A stretch of 64,000 nucleotides of DNA from Lysinibacillus fusiformis (GTDB lineage: Bacteria > Bacillota > Bacilli > Bacillales_A > Planococcaceae): contig NZ_CP041696.1 of assembly GCF_007362955.1 (NCBI RefSeq), positions 1,178,001 through 1,242,000 on the forward strand, given 5' to 3'. Positions 27,098 to 35,764 of this stretch are shown here, one piece after another. The translations under genes were made by a program, and so were the position numbers. A model generated the notes under the pieces. It was given only the letters and a program-made list of their open reading frames with translations. It had not been told where the DNA came from and made no database searches. Position 1 is the first letter of the stretch. The number at the start of each line of letters is the position of its first letter.

Positions 27098-28881
27098 CAT
27101 TTATTATTTTCTAGTGTTTTAATTGCATAATAGATTTTCAATGCTAATTGACATCGGAAACGTCCATCTCCTGTACGCATATCTTCTTGCAATAAATATT
27201 CAATTTTTTCCATCCGGTATCGAAAACCAGGAATAGATAAATTTAGTGCCTTCGCTGTTTTATTGACATTTCCACTGTGGTTTAAAAAAACCTCTAACGT
27301 ATGAACCAATGATGCATGATTTTGCTCATCATATGTTAATAACTGACCTAACACCTCTTCATAAAAATGTAAAAGCTCTCTAGGGTTTGTCGTTTTTAAA
27401 AAAAGCATGATATGTTGAAAGTTTTCATAAATAGCAGATTGGGTCTGTCGTGGTGCTGCATATCGTAAAAATTGACAAATTAGTCTTGCCTCATTGTAAC
27501 TGTTTCCGATTTCTTCGAGCTTCTCGGCATTTTTTCCTACACCAATTTGGAATGTAGATTGTTTAAATCGCTCTTTTAATCGTTTCGATAATATGCTGAC
27601 AAAGTCCGACATATACTTGATATTCCTCTCACAATCTTCAAGAATAAGCAGGACTTCTTGATTTTTTATAAAGCACTCTACATTTAAATACTCTGTCATT
27701 AAAAAGCTATGCAAAGTTTCCAGCTCTTCATGCTCAGATGTTATTACAATGACACGATTGTTTTTACTTGGGTCAAAATAAAAAATATTGCGCGCCTTTT
27801 TAATGAGTGCTTCTGTGGAAGATTGTCGACTCATGACTTCATCTAGAAAATCAGATTTTCTTTTCCACTGTGATTGAGCAATCTGTATTTGTGTATATAA
27901 ATAAATTGAGAAGACCGTCACAGCGCGTTCAATAATCATTTCCTGTTCGCGTGTTAAATCATTATGGCAAAGAATCACTAACGTCCCAAGTTGTTTTTTC
28001 ATGGTCATAATCTCGTATTCATGTCGGAATTCTTTTTTCTTACGACTTGCTCCTATATATAGTCGCTCATCATCCTCATACATAAAATAATAGCCTATTG
28101 GCTTCATTAAATATCTACGTTCTATTGTTACACTGCATTGTATCGCATCACTTAACAGATGCAAGAGTTGATTTAACGTATATCCTTCTAGCATTGCATG
28201 GGTCATTTGCTTATGAATGGTATCAGAATGTACGATAGAATTATTCAGCGTCTTTAACTCATTATACGTGGCATCTAATTCGTCAGCTAAGGAAGTATCT
28301 TGAAAATATCGTAGTATATCTAATTGTTCTGGTGTGGCATGTTCCTTCGTACGAACAACAAATTTACAATAATCATCGCATTTTCCACGACACTTTTCTT
28401 CAAAAACGACAATCTCTTTAGGATAGGTTTTTGCTAAAAAGCCCGCTACATAACCGATTAATGTCCAGCATACACTTTCGTCACTAAAACCAAAATGTCG
28501 GACATGCTCTTCAGCCTCGTATGAATGGAACCACTTACCTTCCATTTCGAATTTATCGTCACTTATTTCCAATACATCAATTTGTACACTTACAACTCCC
28601 TCTAAAGTATGGATAGCTGCGCCAGCCCTTATCAACTCTTTTAACTCTTTCCAATTGTACATCTTTTCAATAGAGCCACCTGCACTGTAGCCACATGCCC
28701 AACCATAGCGTAACAAAAAACCTTTTGCTCGCTCCATATTCAATGTTTGAATAATATCACGCCTAAAAAACCCAAGTGCCTCAGCTGATTTTAGAATCAT
28801 TCGATTCCCATTGAACTTTATGATGCCTGAGCGTGGATTAATATCTATAGCATTTTCAAACACTAATCGGTTTGCTTTCAT
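27097..28881 (-). CDS. Aromatic-sensing regulator: XylR_N-V4R sensor with PucR-type DNA-binding domain
   Basis: 594 residues from ATG 28881 (GGGGGTG six nt upstream). Residues about 15-110 resemble the XylR/DmpR N-terminal aromatic-sensing domain (GIIKFNGNRMIL, EALGFFRRDI, RYGWACGYSAG). About 115-185 is the V4R part with the metal-type segment EEKCRGKCDDYCKF. The centre is a PucR/CdaR-like region, and the C-terminus is a Fis/PucR-type helix-turn-helix (FLNHSGNVNKTAKALNLSIPGFRYRMEKIE, about 545-575). There is no AAA+ sigma-54 ATPase domain, unlike DmpR or XylR. Located directly upstream of the catabolic genes, it is the likely inducer-responsive activator. Confidence 0.82.
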   Translation of the reverse strand: MKANRLVFENAIDINPRSGIIKFNGNRMILKSAEALGFFRRDIIQTLNMERAKGFLLRYGWACGYSAGGSIEKMYNWKELKELIRAGAAIHTLEGVVSVQIDVLEISDDKFEMEGKWFHSYEAEEHVRHFGFSDESVCWTLIGYVAGFLAKTYPKEIVVFEEKCRGKCDDYCKFVVRTKEHATPEQLDILRYFQDTSLADELDATYNELKTLNNSIVHSDTIHKQMTHAMLEGYTLNQLLHLLSDAIQCSVTIERRYLMKPIGYYFMYEDDERLYIGASRKKKEFRHEYEIMTMKKQLGTLVILCHNDLTREQEMIIERAVTVFSIYLYTQIQIAQSQWKRKSDFLDEVMSRQSSTEALIKKARNIFYFDPSKNNRVIVITSEHEELETLHSFLMTEYLNVECFIKNQEVLLILEDCERNIKYMSDFVSILSKRLKERFKQSTFQIGVGKNAEKLEEIGNSYNEARLICQFLRYAAPRQTQSAIYENFQHIMLFLKTTNPRELLHFYEEVLGQLLTYDEQNHASLVHTLEVFLNHSGNVNKTAKALNLSIPGFRYRMEKIEYLLQEDMRTGDGRFRCQLALKIYYAIKTLENNK

Positions 28882-29170
28882 CCTATACACCCCCATAAAC
28901 ATGCATAATCATTACTATGTTTCTAACAAACTTACCTTTCTATCTTTACAACGACAACACTTGTTCATTTTTTCTAAATCAAATAAAAGCAGCCATACAC
29001 ATGGAATAATAGTAACATCCAAAATTATCACTAAATTCAGAGTGTTTACTTTATTATCAATAGTAGTATACATTTATTTTTCAGACAATTCTTTCATTTT
29101 ATTGAAATGGACGCACTAAACTCGAGCATATTTTGTAAAACTCTAAACTATTATGATAAATTTCTAAAAA
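28882..29170. other. Intergenic region upstream of the regulator
   Basis: About 290 nt of AT-rich sequence without a convincing gene; it should contain the promoter of the regulator. A short plus-strand frame here lacks a ribosome site and is rejected. Confidence 0.5.
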
Positions 29171-29204
29171 AAAATGTACTAACCCTTTTCGGATTAGTAC
29201 ATTT
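29171..29204 (-). terminator. Terminator of the HAD gene
   Basis: AAATGTACTAA pairs with TTAGTACATTT; on the minus strand a run of nine T follows. Sixteen nt after the HAD stop. Confidence 0.88.
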
Positions 29205-29219
29205 CTCTGTAATATTTTG

Positions 29220-30008
29220 TTATAGCTTTTTCACAAGCTCTAATAACGCTGTTAAAGATTCAACTTCATAAGTTGGTGTCACAACACCGTTCAACACATT
29301 ATTTTCACGGTTAATCCAAACATTGCGCATGCCAATACGAGAGGAACCTAAAATATCAGTATTTAAGTTATCGCCAACCATTATTGCCTCGTCCGCTGTG
29401 ATACCAGCCTTCTCTATCACATGCTCAAAGATAGATACATCTGGTTTACCTTTACCAAAATCGCCTGAAATAATGATATGGTCGAAGTATGGTGCGATTT
29501 CCGGTGTAATTTCTAGTTTTAAGTTTTGTAGGCTTGGTGCACCATTTGTTAATAATATGAGTTGATACTTACCTTTCAGCTCATCTAAAACTGCAAAAGT
29601 ATCTTCATATAAAAAAGGTGATACTTTACGCTCTGCTACAAAACGTTCCCCCAGTTCAGCTCCTAGCTTTTCATCGTCGATACCAAGAGCTGCTAGACCT
29701 CTTGTCCATGCCTCGGAGCGATAACCTGGTACGATACCTTTCATTTTTTGGAAAGAGTCAGTTGCATCATCAAATGTTCCCCAAAGACCTTCGAATGGGT
29801 TAATGCCGATTAACACCGTATAATCATATATTTCATAGCCTTCATAAAGTGCACGTGCTTCTTTACGCACTGCGTCTTCTAAGTCAGTTGGATTTACCGT
29901 ATGTACTGTTGCTGCATATTCACACGTTTTTTCAAATGCTGTTTTTACAGATTTTTTATCCCATAATAACGTATCGTCTAAATCAAAAATAATTGTATTA
30001 ATTGACAT
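29220..30008 (-). CDS. HAD-superfamily nucleotidase (YjjG/YfnB type)
   Basis: 262 residues from ATG 30008 (AGGAG ten nt upstream). HAD motifs in order: IIFDLDDTLLW (about 5-15), LLTNGAP (about 132-138), KPD with upstream GKG (about 162-168) and MVGDNLNTDI (about 189-198). The arrangement matches the YjjG-like non-canonical nucleoside monophosphate phosphatases, called YfnB in Bacillus, which hydrolyse nucleotides outside the membrane-bound pool. Substrate cannot be told. Monocistronic by its terminator and upstream gap. Confidence 0.82.
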   Translation of the reverse strand: MSINTIIFDLDDTLLWDKKSVKTAFEKTCEYAATVHTVNPTDLEDAVRKEARALYEGYEIYDYTVLIGINPFEGLWGTFDDATDSFQKMKGIVPGYRSEAWTRGLAALGIDDEKLGAELGERFVAERKVSPFLYEDTFAVLDELKGKYQLILLTNGAPSLQNLKLEITPEIAPYFDHIIISGDFGKGKPDVSIFEHVIEKAGITADEAIMVGDNLNTDILGSSRIGMRNVWINRENNVLNGVVTPTYEVESLTALLELVKKL

Positions 30009-30268
30009 TGTGTCAGCTCCTAGCTTCTTTTCTACTTGAACAAAAGGCATTCATACCGCTTATTTTAGCATATTTTCAGAATTGTTAGCATGGCATTTTG
30101 CGCATATTCCTGCTCCATCAAACGTTTTGTCTTTTCAAACAGTAACTTCAACAAACAAAATGTGCGTAAACAGCCAAGCGTTATACGCACAAAATACTTA
30201 GCAATGGATCCTAGCACTGTACGTTTATCTCTTTGATAGTACCCCATACTTTGCAGGAAAAAATTCAT

Positions 30269-30529
30269 TCAACTATCATGGTGATTATTTTTTCTGCGTA
30301 ATTTCTCCATCAAACTTTGAATTTCAGCCTTTTTTTGTACTGTTTCTTCTTTTAAAATTTCGATATGGAATGCATCACCAATTTCCTCTATAAGCACACG
30401 GTCACCAGCTTGGATGGGCTTATCAATTGCAGCGACGGATATGATAACTTGGTCTAATTCATCCGGATATTTTAAAAAAATAGCATAACCATCCTCAATA
30501 CGGTCTAAAGTGTATTTAGTCGAGCTCAC
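30269..30529 (-). CDS. DUF3006 domain protein
   Basis: 86 residues from GTG 30529, nine nt after AAAGGGG; longer frames include N-terminal sequence not seen in the family. KYTLDRIEDGYAIFL near the N-terminus and the KPIQAGDRVLIEE segment match the short DUF3006 fold. It overlaps the 3' end of the MBL lipoprotein gene by 14 nt, so the two are probably translated together. DUF3006 genes are often paired with ComEC/Rec2-like MBL proteins. The function of the pairing is unknown. A charged, lysine-rich C-terminal tail follows the domain. Confidence 0.75.
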   Translation of the reverse strand: MSSTKYTLDRIEDGYAIFLKYPDELDQVIISVAAIDKPIQAGDRVLIEEIGDAFHIEILKEETVQKKAEIQSLMEKLRRKNNHHDS

Positions 30530-31694
30530 TGACAATTTCCCCTTTCGCATTACGTAATTGTGCGGCATCTCCATCATTTAGCCAAATTTGTCTTGTCGTC
30601 CATTTTAAATAATTTTGCCCCTCTCGTGCATCAGTACCACTTGTTATATAAATCGTCTTACCAGGCTGTAATGTCACATTAGGAAAATTAAAAATTTGGT
30701 TGCCCTCAATTGAAACGAGCTGCCAATCTTTCAGTGCAACTGCTTCAGTACTTCTATTTTGAATAGCTACAATTTCGTTTACTAAATCTTTGCTAATCAA
30801 TTCTACTTCACCATTTTGAGTTGTCGATGTTGTGGTAACTGTGCCCGACCACTCTTTCGCACTTACATCATAGTTTACCCCATCTGTTGACACGATAACG
30901 GACCCAGTCTCAGCAGTGGCATAAATTTTACTACCAATCGCTTGTAAACGCTCTACAACCTCATCATGTGGATGCCCATATTTATTGTCCTTGCCATAAC
31001 TCAAAACAGTTACTGCTGGATGTACTGCTTGAATAAAACTTTGCGAGCTACTCGTATTGGAGCCATGGTGTCCTGCCTTTAACACTGTCGCCTTCACATT
31101 CTGCGCTAGCATTTCCTTTTCTAAAGCGACACCCGCATCGCCCGTCAATAAAAATGATATATCTCCATAAGTAAGTTTCAATACAATGGATGCATCGTTA
31201 TTATCCGATGCCGATTCATCGGCGTTTAGCACGTTAATTGCTATTTTCTCATCAAGGGCAATATGGTCGCCTGTTTTCGGCACAGTGTATGGAATATTTT
31301 TTGTATCAATAAGCGTTAGCATTTCTTCAAACGTTTGTGATGTATGTATTTTACCTGAATCGTAAAATTGCTCAATATCAAGCGCATTCAATACAGGGAT
31401 CAATCCACCAATATGGTCAGCATCTGGATGTGTCGCAACTACAATATCGATTTTTTTCACACCCTGCTCCTTTAAATACGAAACAACCTGCGGACCAGCA
31501 CCCTTGACACCTGCGTCAACAAGCATTGTTTTGCCATTTGGTGATTCAATAAAAATCGAGTCTCCCTGACCCACATCAATAAAATGCACCCGCATTTCAT
31601 GTCCTGCTATTACTGGTTTTTTTTCCGTTTCCACCGACATCGTACAACCAGATAATAATAGAATACAAAATAACCCTAAAATAATTTTTTTCAT
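30516..31694 (-). CDS. MBL-fold (ComEC/Rec2-like) lipoprotein with lamin-tail domain
   Basis: 392 residues. The signal peptide ends with the lipobox LLSGC (Cys16), so the protein is anchored outside the membrane. The metallo-beta-lactamase domain has HFIDVGQGDSIFI (about 34-46), metal motif ATHPDADHIGG (about 85-95) and GHHGSNTS (about 211-218), like the extracellular nuclease-type domain of ComEC. Residues about 295-390 form a lamin-tail (LTD) beta domain (EIVAIQNRSTEAVALKDW, NFPNVTLQPGKTIYI). It is a candidate cell-surface nuclease or phosphodiesterase. It overlaps the DUF3006 gene. Confidence 0.85.
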   Translation of the reverse strand: MKKIILGLFCILLLSGCTMSVETEKKPVIAGHEMRVHFIDVGQGDSIFIESPNGKTMLVDAGVKGAGPQVVSYLKEQGVKKIDIVVATHPDADHIGGLIPVLNALDIEQFYDSGKIHTSQTFEEMLTLIDTKNIPYTVPKTGDHIALDEKIAINVLNADESASDNNDASIVLKLTYGDISFLLTGDAGVALEKEMLAQNVKATVLKAGHHGSNTSSSQSFIQAVHPAVTVLSYGKDNKYGHPHDEVVERLQAIGSKIYATAETGSVIVSTDGVNYDVSAKEWSGTVTTTSTTQNGEVELISKDLVNEIVAIQNRSTEAVALKDWQLVSIEGNQIFNFPNVTLQPGKTIYITSGTDAREGQNYLKWTTRQIWLNDGDAAQLRNAKGEIVSELD

Positions 31695-31804
31695 CTACTA
31701 ACTTCCCTTCTGTCATTCTATTATACAAAAAAGAGAGCACACCTGAAGGAGGGCTCTGAAAAACTTACATTTTTAAAATGTAATGTTCTTCACTAGTGAA
31801 AATT

Positions 31805-31845
31805 GGCACTTTTTGTTCGATTTTGAACAAAAAGTGCCGGTTTTT
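31805..31845 (+). terminator. Perfect 14-bp hairpin, probably an IS end
   Basis: GGCACTTTTTGTTC (31805-31818) and GAACAAAAAGTGCC (31825-31838) with a 6-nt loop and a T-run. It lies beside the transposase relic and contains GGCACT; GACAGTGCC recurs at the other side (32271-32279). Probably a terminal stem of the IS that also terminates transcription. Confidence 0.55.
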
Positions 31846-31860
31846 CTTTTGGTATCTCCC

Positions 31861-32260
31861 TTAATTTTCATTTAATAGTTTCAAGATACGTTTCAAATTC
31901 ACCGCAAATATTGTTGTAGCTCTTTGAATTTCCAGGCCAAATAAACCCGCCGATTTTGCTGTATTGTAGCCATACGGATCTTTCAACTCACTATTCTTCG
32001 ATTCAATTTTATAGCGCTTTTTCGCTAAATCTTTGAATCTTTCCGTTTCTTAAAAAGTTGCTTGCTCTTCAGGTTCGGTCGATTTTATGGAAACTGAATA
32101 CGTTTTGCTTTTGGCACCGTCTCCAAACAATTTCTTGTTTTTAACGCTGCTAAAATAAAAGAAAAATCAACGAGTTCCTTGATTTAACAAAGCCAATCTC
32201 TCTTTTGGCACAATTAAGTTGTAAGACGCCATATAAGGGCTTAGCGTGAATGCTTCTTAT
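31861..32260 (-). pseudogene. Degenerate IS1182-family transposase
   Basis: The minus strand still encodes the N-terminal segment SPYMASYNLIVPKERLALLN (about 32240-32180), a frameshift into DFSFILAALK, then the C-terminal segment KSKTYSVSIKSTEPEEQATF, an in-frame TAA, and ETERFKDLAKKRYKIESKNS to LKRILKLLNEN and stop at 31861. Start and end are typical of IS1182-type DDE transposases, but the catalytic middle of the protein is deleted. Therefore a dead relic: internal deletion, frameshift and nonsense codon are all visible. Confidence 0.8.
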
Positions 32261-32370
32261 TTGGAAATCATAGACAGTGCCACTTTGCATTAGTCCTTTC
32301 AATATAAAGGGTTAGGTGTGAATCGGAAAGAATGAAAAACTCAGAACACCAATAACATTAGTTGATTGGC

Positions 32371-32462
32371 GTGCAGGCGGCAACTCCTTGGGGGACTAGC
32401 GAATAGCTTGAGACCCCGCAGGAGCGTTAGTGACGAGGAGGCTCAAGGTTCGCCCCCAGGAA
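32371..32462. repeat. GC-rich palindromic dispersed repeat
   Basis: The segment has nested inverted parts (CTTGAG/CTCAAG and CCTTGGGGG/CCCCCAGG) around GACCCCGCAGGAGCG. This is the style of the small GC-rich palindromes scattered in Bacillaceae intergenic regions. A related element lies at 49711-49813. Confidence 0.6.
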
Positions 32463-32633
32463 AATGGAAATCAACGACATCAAGCAAAAGCCATGGTTAA
32501 AATTCATTTTATGGACTTTTTCAGTGCCTCCCTTATGGTAGCTCTCTTTCCTTATTAAACTAAATATCCACCATAAAATCATTGCTTCAAGGCCTTTATA
32601 GTAATTCCCTATTAAAAAAATGCTGAACAACAT
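32427..32633 (-). CDS. Possible short membrane protein after glycerate kinase
   Basis: A 68-codon frame with hydrophobic N-terminal residues (MLFSIFLIGNYYKG, LEAMILWWIFSLI). A very good ribosome site (AAAGGAGGA, 32641-32649) overlaps the glycerate kinase stop and lies 7-8 nt before ATG 32633. The 3' end runs into the GC-rich repeat, which would have altered its C-terminus. It is not recognised. It could instead be the remnant of a permease gene destroyed by insertions. Confidence 0.3.
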   Translation of the reverse strand: MLFSIFLIGNYYKGLEAMILWWIFSLIRKESYHKGGTEKVHKMNFNHGFCLMSLISIFLGANLEPPRH

Positions 32634-32648
32634 TTACTCATCCTCCTT

Positions 32649-33773
32649 TTATGAGTAATGTTCAAATATCTTTTTTGTTTTCATGCGAATGAAGTGATAC
32701 GGCTCTTGCATTGCTTGCTGCACAGTAATGCTATTATCGACTAAAGATTCGACTATAGCGAAATGCTCATGCAATGCCAATCTATCGTTTTCTTCAATAT
32801 TCCCCGACAATAAAACCGTTGGTACACCTGTTGCTTTTGCAACATTCGCCACCCCTAATGGCGCCTTTCCATGTAATGTTTGGCGATCAGATTTACCTTC
32901 ACCTGTTATAACAAAGTGTGCGTCTAGTAAATGCCTTTTTAACTGCACAGCGTCTATTACAATATCAATACCTGCATGAAAAGTACCATGTAAAAAAGCT
33001 ATAAATGCACCCCCTAGTCCCCCAGCTGCACCTGCTCCCTTATAATCATGTAACCGAATCTGATACTGTTTTTCAACAATGTCTGCAAAATGCTTTAAAC
33101 AACTATCGTAATAGCTAATTTGTTGTTTCTTCACCCCTTTTTGTGGACCAAAAATTGCCGTAGCCCCTTGCTCACCAATCAATGGATTGTCTACATCACA
33201 TGCAATAATAAAATTTGCATCAGCCAAACGCAAATCCAAGTGACTTGCATCAATTGACGTTAAATCTAATAATGCTGATACCCCATCAGCAATTGGTGTA
33301 TCATCTTCTTTCTTCAATTGCAGTCCGAGTGCCTTTAACATCCCAATACCCGCATCATTCGTTGCACTGCCGCCAAGGCCGATAATAAACTGTCTAAATC
33401 CTTCATCAAGAGCAGCCTTTATTAATTGACCTGTTCCATAAGTTGTAGCTAGTTCAGGATTTTTCTCACTGTCCTGCAACAACATAATACCGGAGGCCTG
33501 TGCCATTTCAATTACACATGTTTTATGATCACCAAGCACACCATACTGAGCTTTTATCATTCTTCCTAATGGATCAACCACATATTCCGTAATATACCGC
33601 CCTTCCGTTGAGGTAACGAGAGATGCTAACGTACCTTCTCCACCATCTGCTACAGGTAGTATGACTGTTTCAATCGATTGATTAACGTCAAAAATGCCTT
33701 CTTGCATCGCATTCGCCACTTCTATTGCAGATAAAGTGCCTTTATAGGAATCCGGACTAATAATGACTTTCAT
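32649..33773 (-). CDS. glxK: Glycerate kinase
   Basis: 374 residues of the GlxK/GarK family: MKVIISPDSYKGTLSAIEVA at the N-terminus, VADGGEGTL (about 42-50), GLGGSATNDAGIGML (about 131-145) and a GAGAAGGLGGAF segment (about 244-255). It phosphorylates D-glycerate, feeding glycolysis. TGGAGGTATAAA precedes ATG 33773. The downstream sequence is eroded (short frame, palindromic repeat, IS relic), so any co-transcribed permease gene has been lost or was never there. Confidence 0.93.
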   Translation of the reverse strand: MKVIISPDSYKGTLSAIEVANAMQEGIFDVNQSIETVILPVADGGEGTLASLVTSTEGRYITEYVVDPLGRMIKAQYGVLGDHKTCVIEMAQASGIMLLQDSEKNPELATTYGTGQLIKAALDEGFRQFIIGLGGSATNDAGIGMLKALGLQLKKEDDTPIADGVSALLDLTSIDASHLDLRLADANFIIACDVDNPLIGEQGATAIFGPQKGVKKQQISYYDSCLKHFADIVEKQYQIRLHDYKGAGAAGGLGGAFIAFLHGTFHAGIDIVIDAVQLKRHLLDAHFVITGEGKSDRQTLHGKAPLGVANVAKATGVPTVLLSGNIEENDRLALHEHFAIVESLVDNSITVQQAMQEPYHFIRMKTKKIFEHYS

Positions 33774-33959
33774 TTTATACCTCCATTATTTAATCAATGC
33801 TTATTTACATGTTACAGCCTCTAATCTTTGGTGTTTATTAATACCTTATGATATATACCTCACCTATCGACTGAATAAAATTAATAATTAACAGGCTACG
33901 AATCCGCAATACTTTGATGAAGCAGTCTTCAAAGATGGCATATTCCTTATGATAAGAAT

Positions 33960-34004
33960 AAAGAGCTATCGAAAAAGTAATAAACTACTTTCAGATAGCT
34001 CTTT
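33960..34004 (-). terminator. Terminator of hemZ
   Basis: AAAGAGCTATC pairs with GATAGCTCTTT; the minus-strand continuation is T-rich but interrupted. Directly after the hemZ stop. Confidence 0.65.
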
Positions 34005-34007
34005 AGG

Positions 34008-35513
34008 TTAAGCATTATATAAATCATTTAACAGTTCAATCTTTTTTGCTGCTGCTTCTTCAAATGTCATGATATAGGCTGCAGGGTCCTTAGGATTATG
34101 GAACTGTGTAATCTTCCCCGTCTCGGGATGAACAAATTTCGAAGATGCCCCACAACCAATCCCTAAAATTGTCTGTACTTCTTCCATAATAACGATATTA
34201 TAGATACTTTCCTCTCCCGCTTTACTGTATCCGACATTTTCCAAATTTCCTAATATATTTTTTTGACGATATAAATAGTACGGTACATACTCATTATCCT
34301 TCGTCCACAATTGCGCCATATGCATCATTTCTGCAACAGTGTCTCGGTCTGCTACCTTGTATTTATCTTTATTGCGGGTCATTTCTGATGCTCGCTTGAA
34401 TGATAACGTATGAACAGTTAGCGACTCTGGTTGCATTTTTTCTGATTCATCCAATGAATGCTTGAATTCATAAGTCCCTTCATTAGGCAAGCCAATAATT
34501 AAATCCATATTAATATTATTCATACCTGATTCACGTGCGAGCCAAAACTTATCAATGGTTTCTTGCACCGTATGATGACGACCAATTGCCTTTAACGTTT
34601 CATCCGTGTACGACTGAGGATTGACACTTATCCGATCAATGCCCCATTTTTTCAGCACAGCTAATTTTTCAGGTGTAATTGTATCAGGACGCCCTGCTTC
34701 TACCGTCACCTCACGAATGGTTTCAGGATGAGGGAAAGATTCATACATCGTTTGATATAATGCATCCATTTCATCTGCTTCAATAGAAGTTGGGGTACCT
34801 CCCCCCCAATAAATCGAAGTAATTTTCATATTATTTTCCGTTAGCCATTTCCCCATTTCACGCAATTCAATATGTAGCCCATCTAAAAATGTAGCTACAC
34901 GACCTTGCTTGCGGTTACTACCAATTGCATAGGCGGGGAATGTACAGTACGCACATTTTGTCGGGCAAAATGGGATACCGATATAGACGCTAATCTCTTG
35001 ACCGATGTTATCTAAGTCTGGAATTGTCACTAATTGACGATCCACAATTTCCTTTAGGAGCTCAACCTTTTCCTGTGATAGGCGGAAATCCCGTACAAGT
35101 ACCTCGGCAATGTCTGCATCGTTCATGCCCGCCTTCCGAAATTTATGGTACAGTTTCGTTGGTCGTACACCTGTTAAAATCCCCCATTGTTGATGCATCC
35201 CCGAATGCTGTTCCAACACATCTAAAAATACATGTGATAATGCACGCTTCATGCGAATATTTAGTTCGCGCCCCACTGCTTCCGTGTCATATTTAATAGT
35301 GTAGTCATTCGTGTAACGTTTTCCATCCACCTCTAGAACAGCATTCGTATACACAGAAAAATCTGTTTCAACGCGGTACTTAAAAGAAACCGCCATATCG
35401 GCTTCATCCGCTTCAACTTTCAGTTTGGAATCCTCAAAAAATAAATTCGCAATATGATTTAAAACACGAATCCAATCCTCAGGATATTTTTGATCTATGT
35501 GAATAATTTTCAT
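34008..35513 (-). CDS. hemZ: Oxygen-independent coproporphyrinogen III dehydrogenase HemZ (radical SAM)
   Basis: 501 residues, the length I recall for B. subtilis HemZ. The radical-SAM cluster motif is PFCPTKCAYCTFPAY (CxxxCxxC, near residue 182), followed by GGGTP (about 237) and HemN-type C-terminal sequence (SLTVHTLSFKRASEMTR). The N-terminal 150 residues are the HemZ-specific extension. It acts in haem synthesis under low oxygen. The ribosome site is weak (AGAGAGCG) before ATG 35513. Monocistronic. Confidence 0.95.
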   Translation of the reverse strand: MKIIHIDQKYPEDWIRVLNHIANLFFEDSKLKVEADEADMAVSFKYRVETDFSVYTNAVLEVDGKRYTNDYTIKYDTEAVGRELNIRMKRALSHVFLDVLEQHSGMHQQWGILTGVRPTKLYHKFRKAGMNDADIAEVLVRDFRLSQEKVELLKEIVDRQLVTIPDLDNIGQEISVYIGIPFCPTKCAYCTFPAYAIGSNRKQGRVATFLDGLHIELREMGKWLTENNMKITSIYWGGGTPTSIEADEMDALYQTMYESFPHPETIREVTVEAGRPDTITPEKLAVLKKWGIDRISVNPQSYTDETLKAIGRHHTVQETIDKFWLARESGMNNINMDLIIGLPNEGTYEFKHSLDESEKMQPESLTVHTLSFKRASEMTRNKDKYKVADRDTVAEMMHMAQLWTKDNEYVPYYLYRQKNILGNLENVGYSKAGEESIYNIVIMEEVQTILGIGCGASSKFVHPETGKITQFHNPKDPAAYIMTFEEAAAKKIELLNDLYNA

Positions 35514-35764
35514 CTTTTTCGCTCTCTTCTTTCAATATTCCATTTTTACCGAAATGACCGATTTCGTCTCCGACCTCATGTGGCCATTCAAAATCTAGAC
35601 AACTATAACGCCGAGAAGTATTTCATTGCAACAATAGTTTAACAAACTTTTATAAGCTTAGGCAAAGCTACTATGTAATAACATACAAATAACAGAATAT
35701 TCTGTTATATCGTAGACAAATTAACTACTTATAATTATAATTTCTATTAAAGGTGGTGTTGATA

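Noticed and set aside
18215..28881. Homoprotocatechuate (4-hydroxyphenylacetate) degradation as the main pathway
   Set aside because: The oxygenase, dioxygenase and ALDH are similar to Hpa enzymes, but the acylating acetaldehyde dehydrogenase, 4-hydroxy-2-oxovalerate aldolase and 4-OT-decarboxylase-hydratase set belong to the catechol pathway, and HpaF, HpaG and HpaI are not seen.
28811..29119. Plus-strand frame upstream of the regulator
   Set aside because: AT-rich, starts inside the regulator gene on the other strand, no ribosome site.
30065..30268. 67-codon frame directly after the DUF3006 gene
   Set aside because: The ATG touches the previous stop but has no ribosome site, and the protein is cysteine/leucine-rich without family features; kept out as unsupported.
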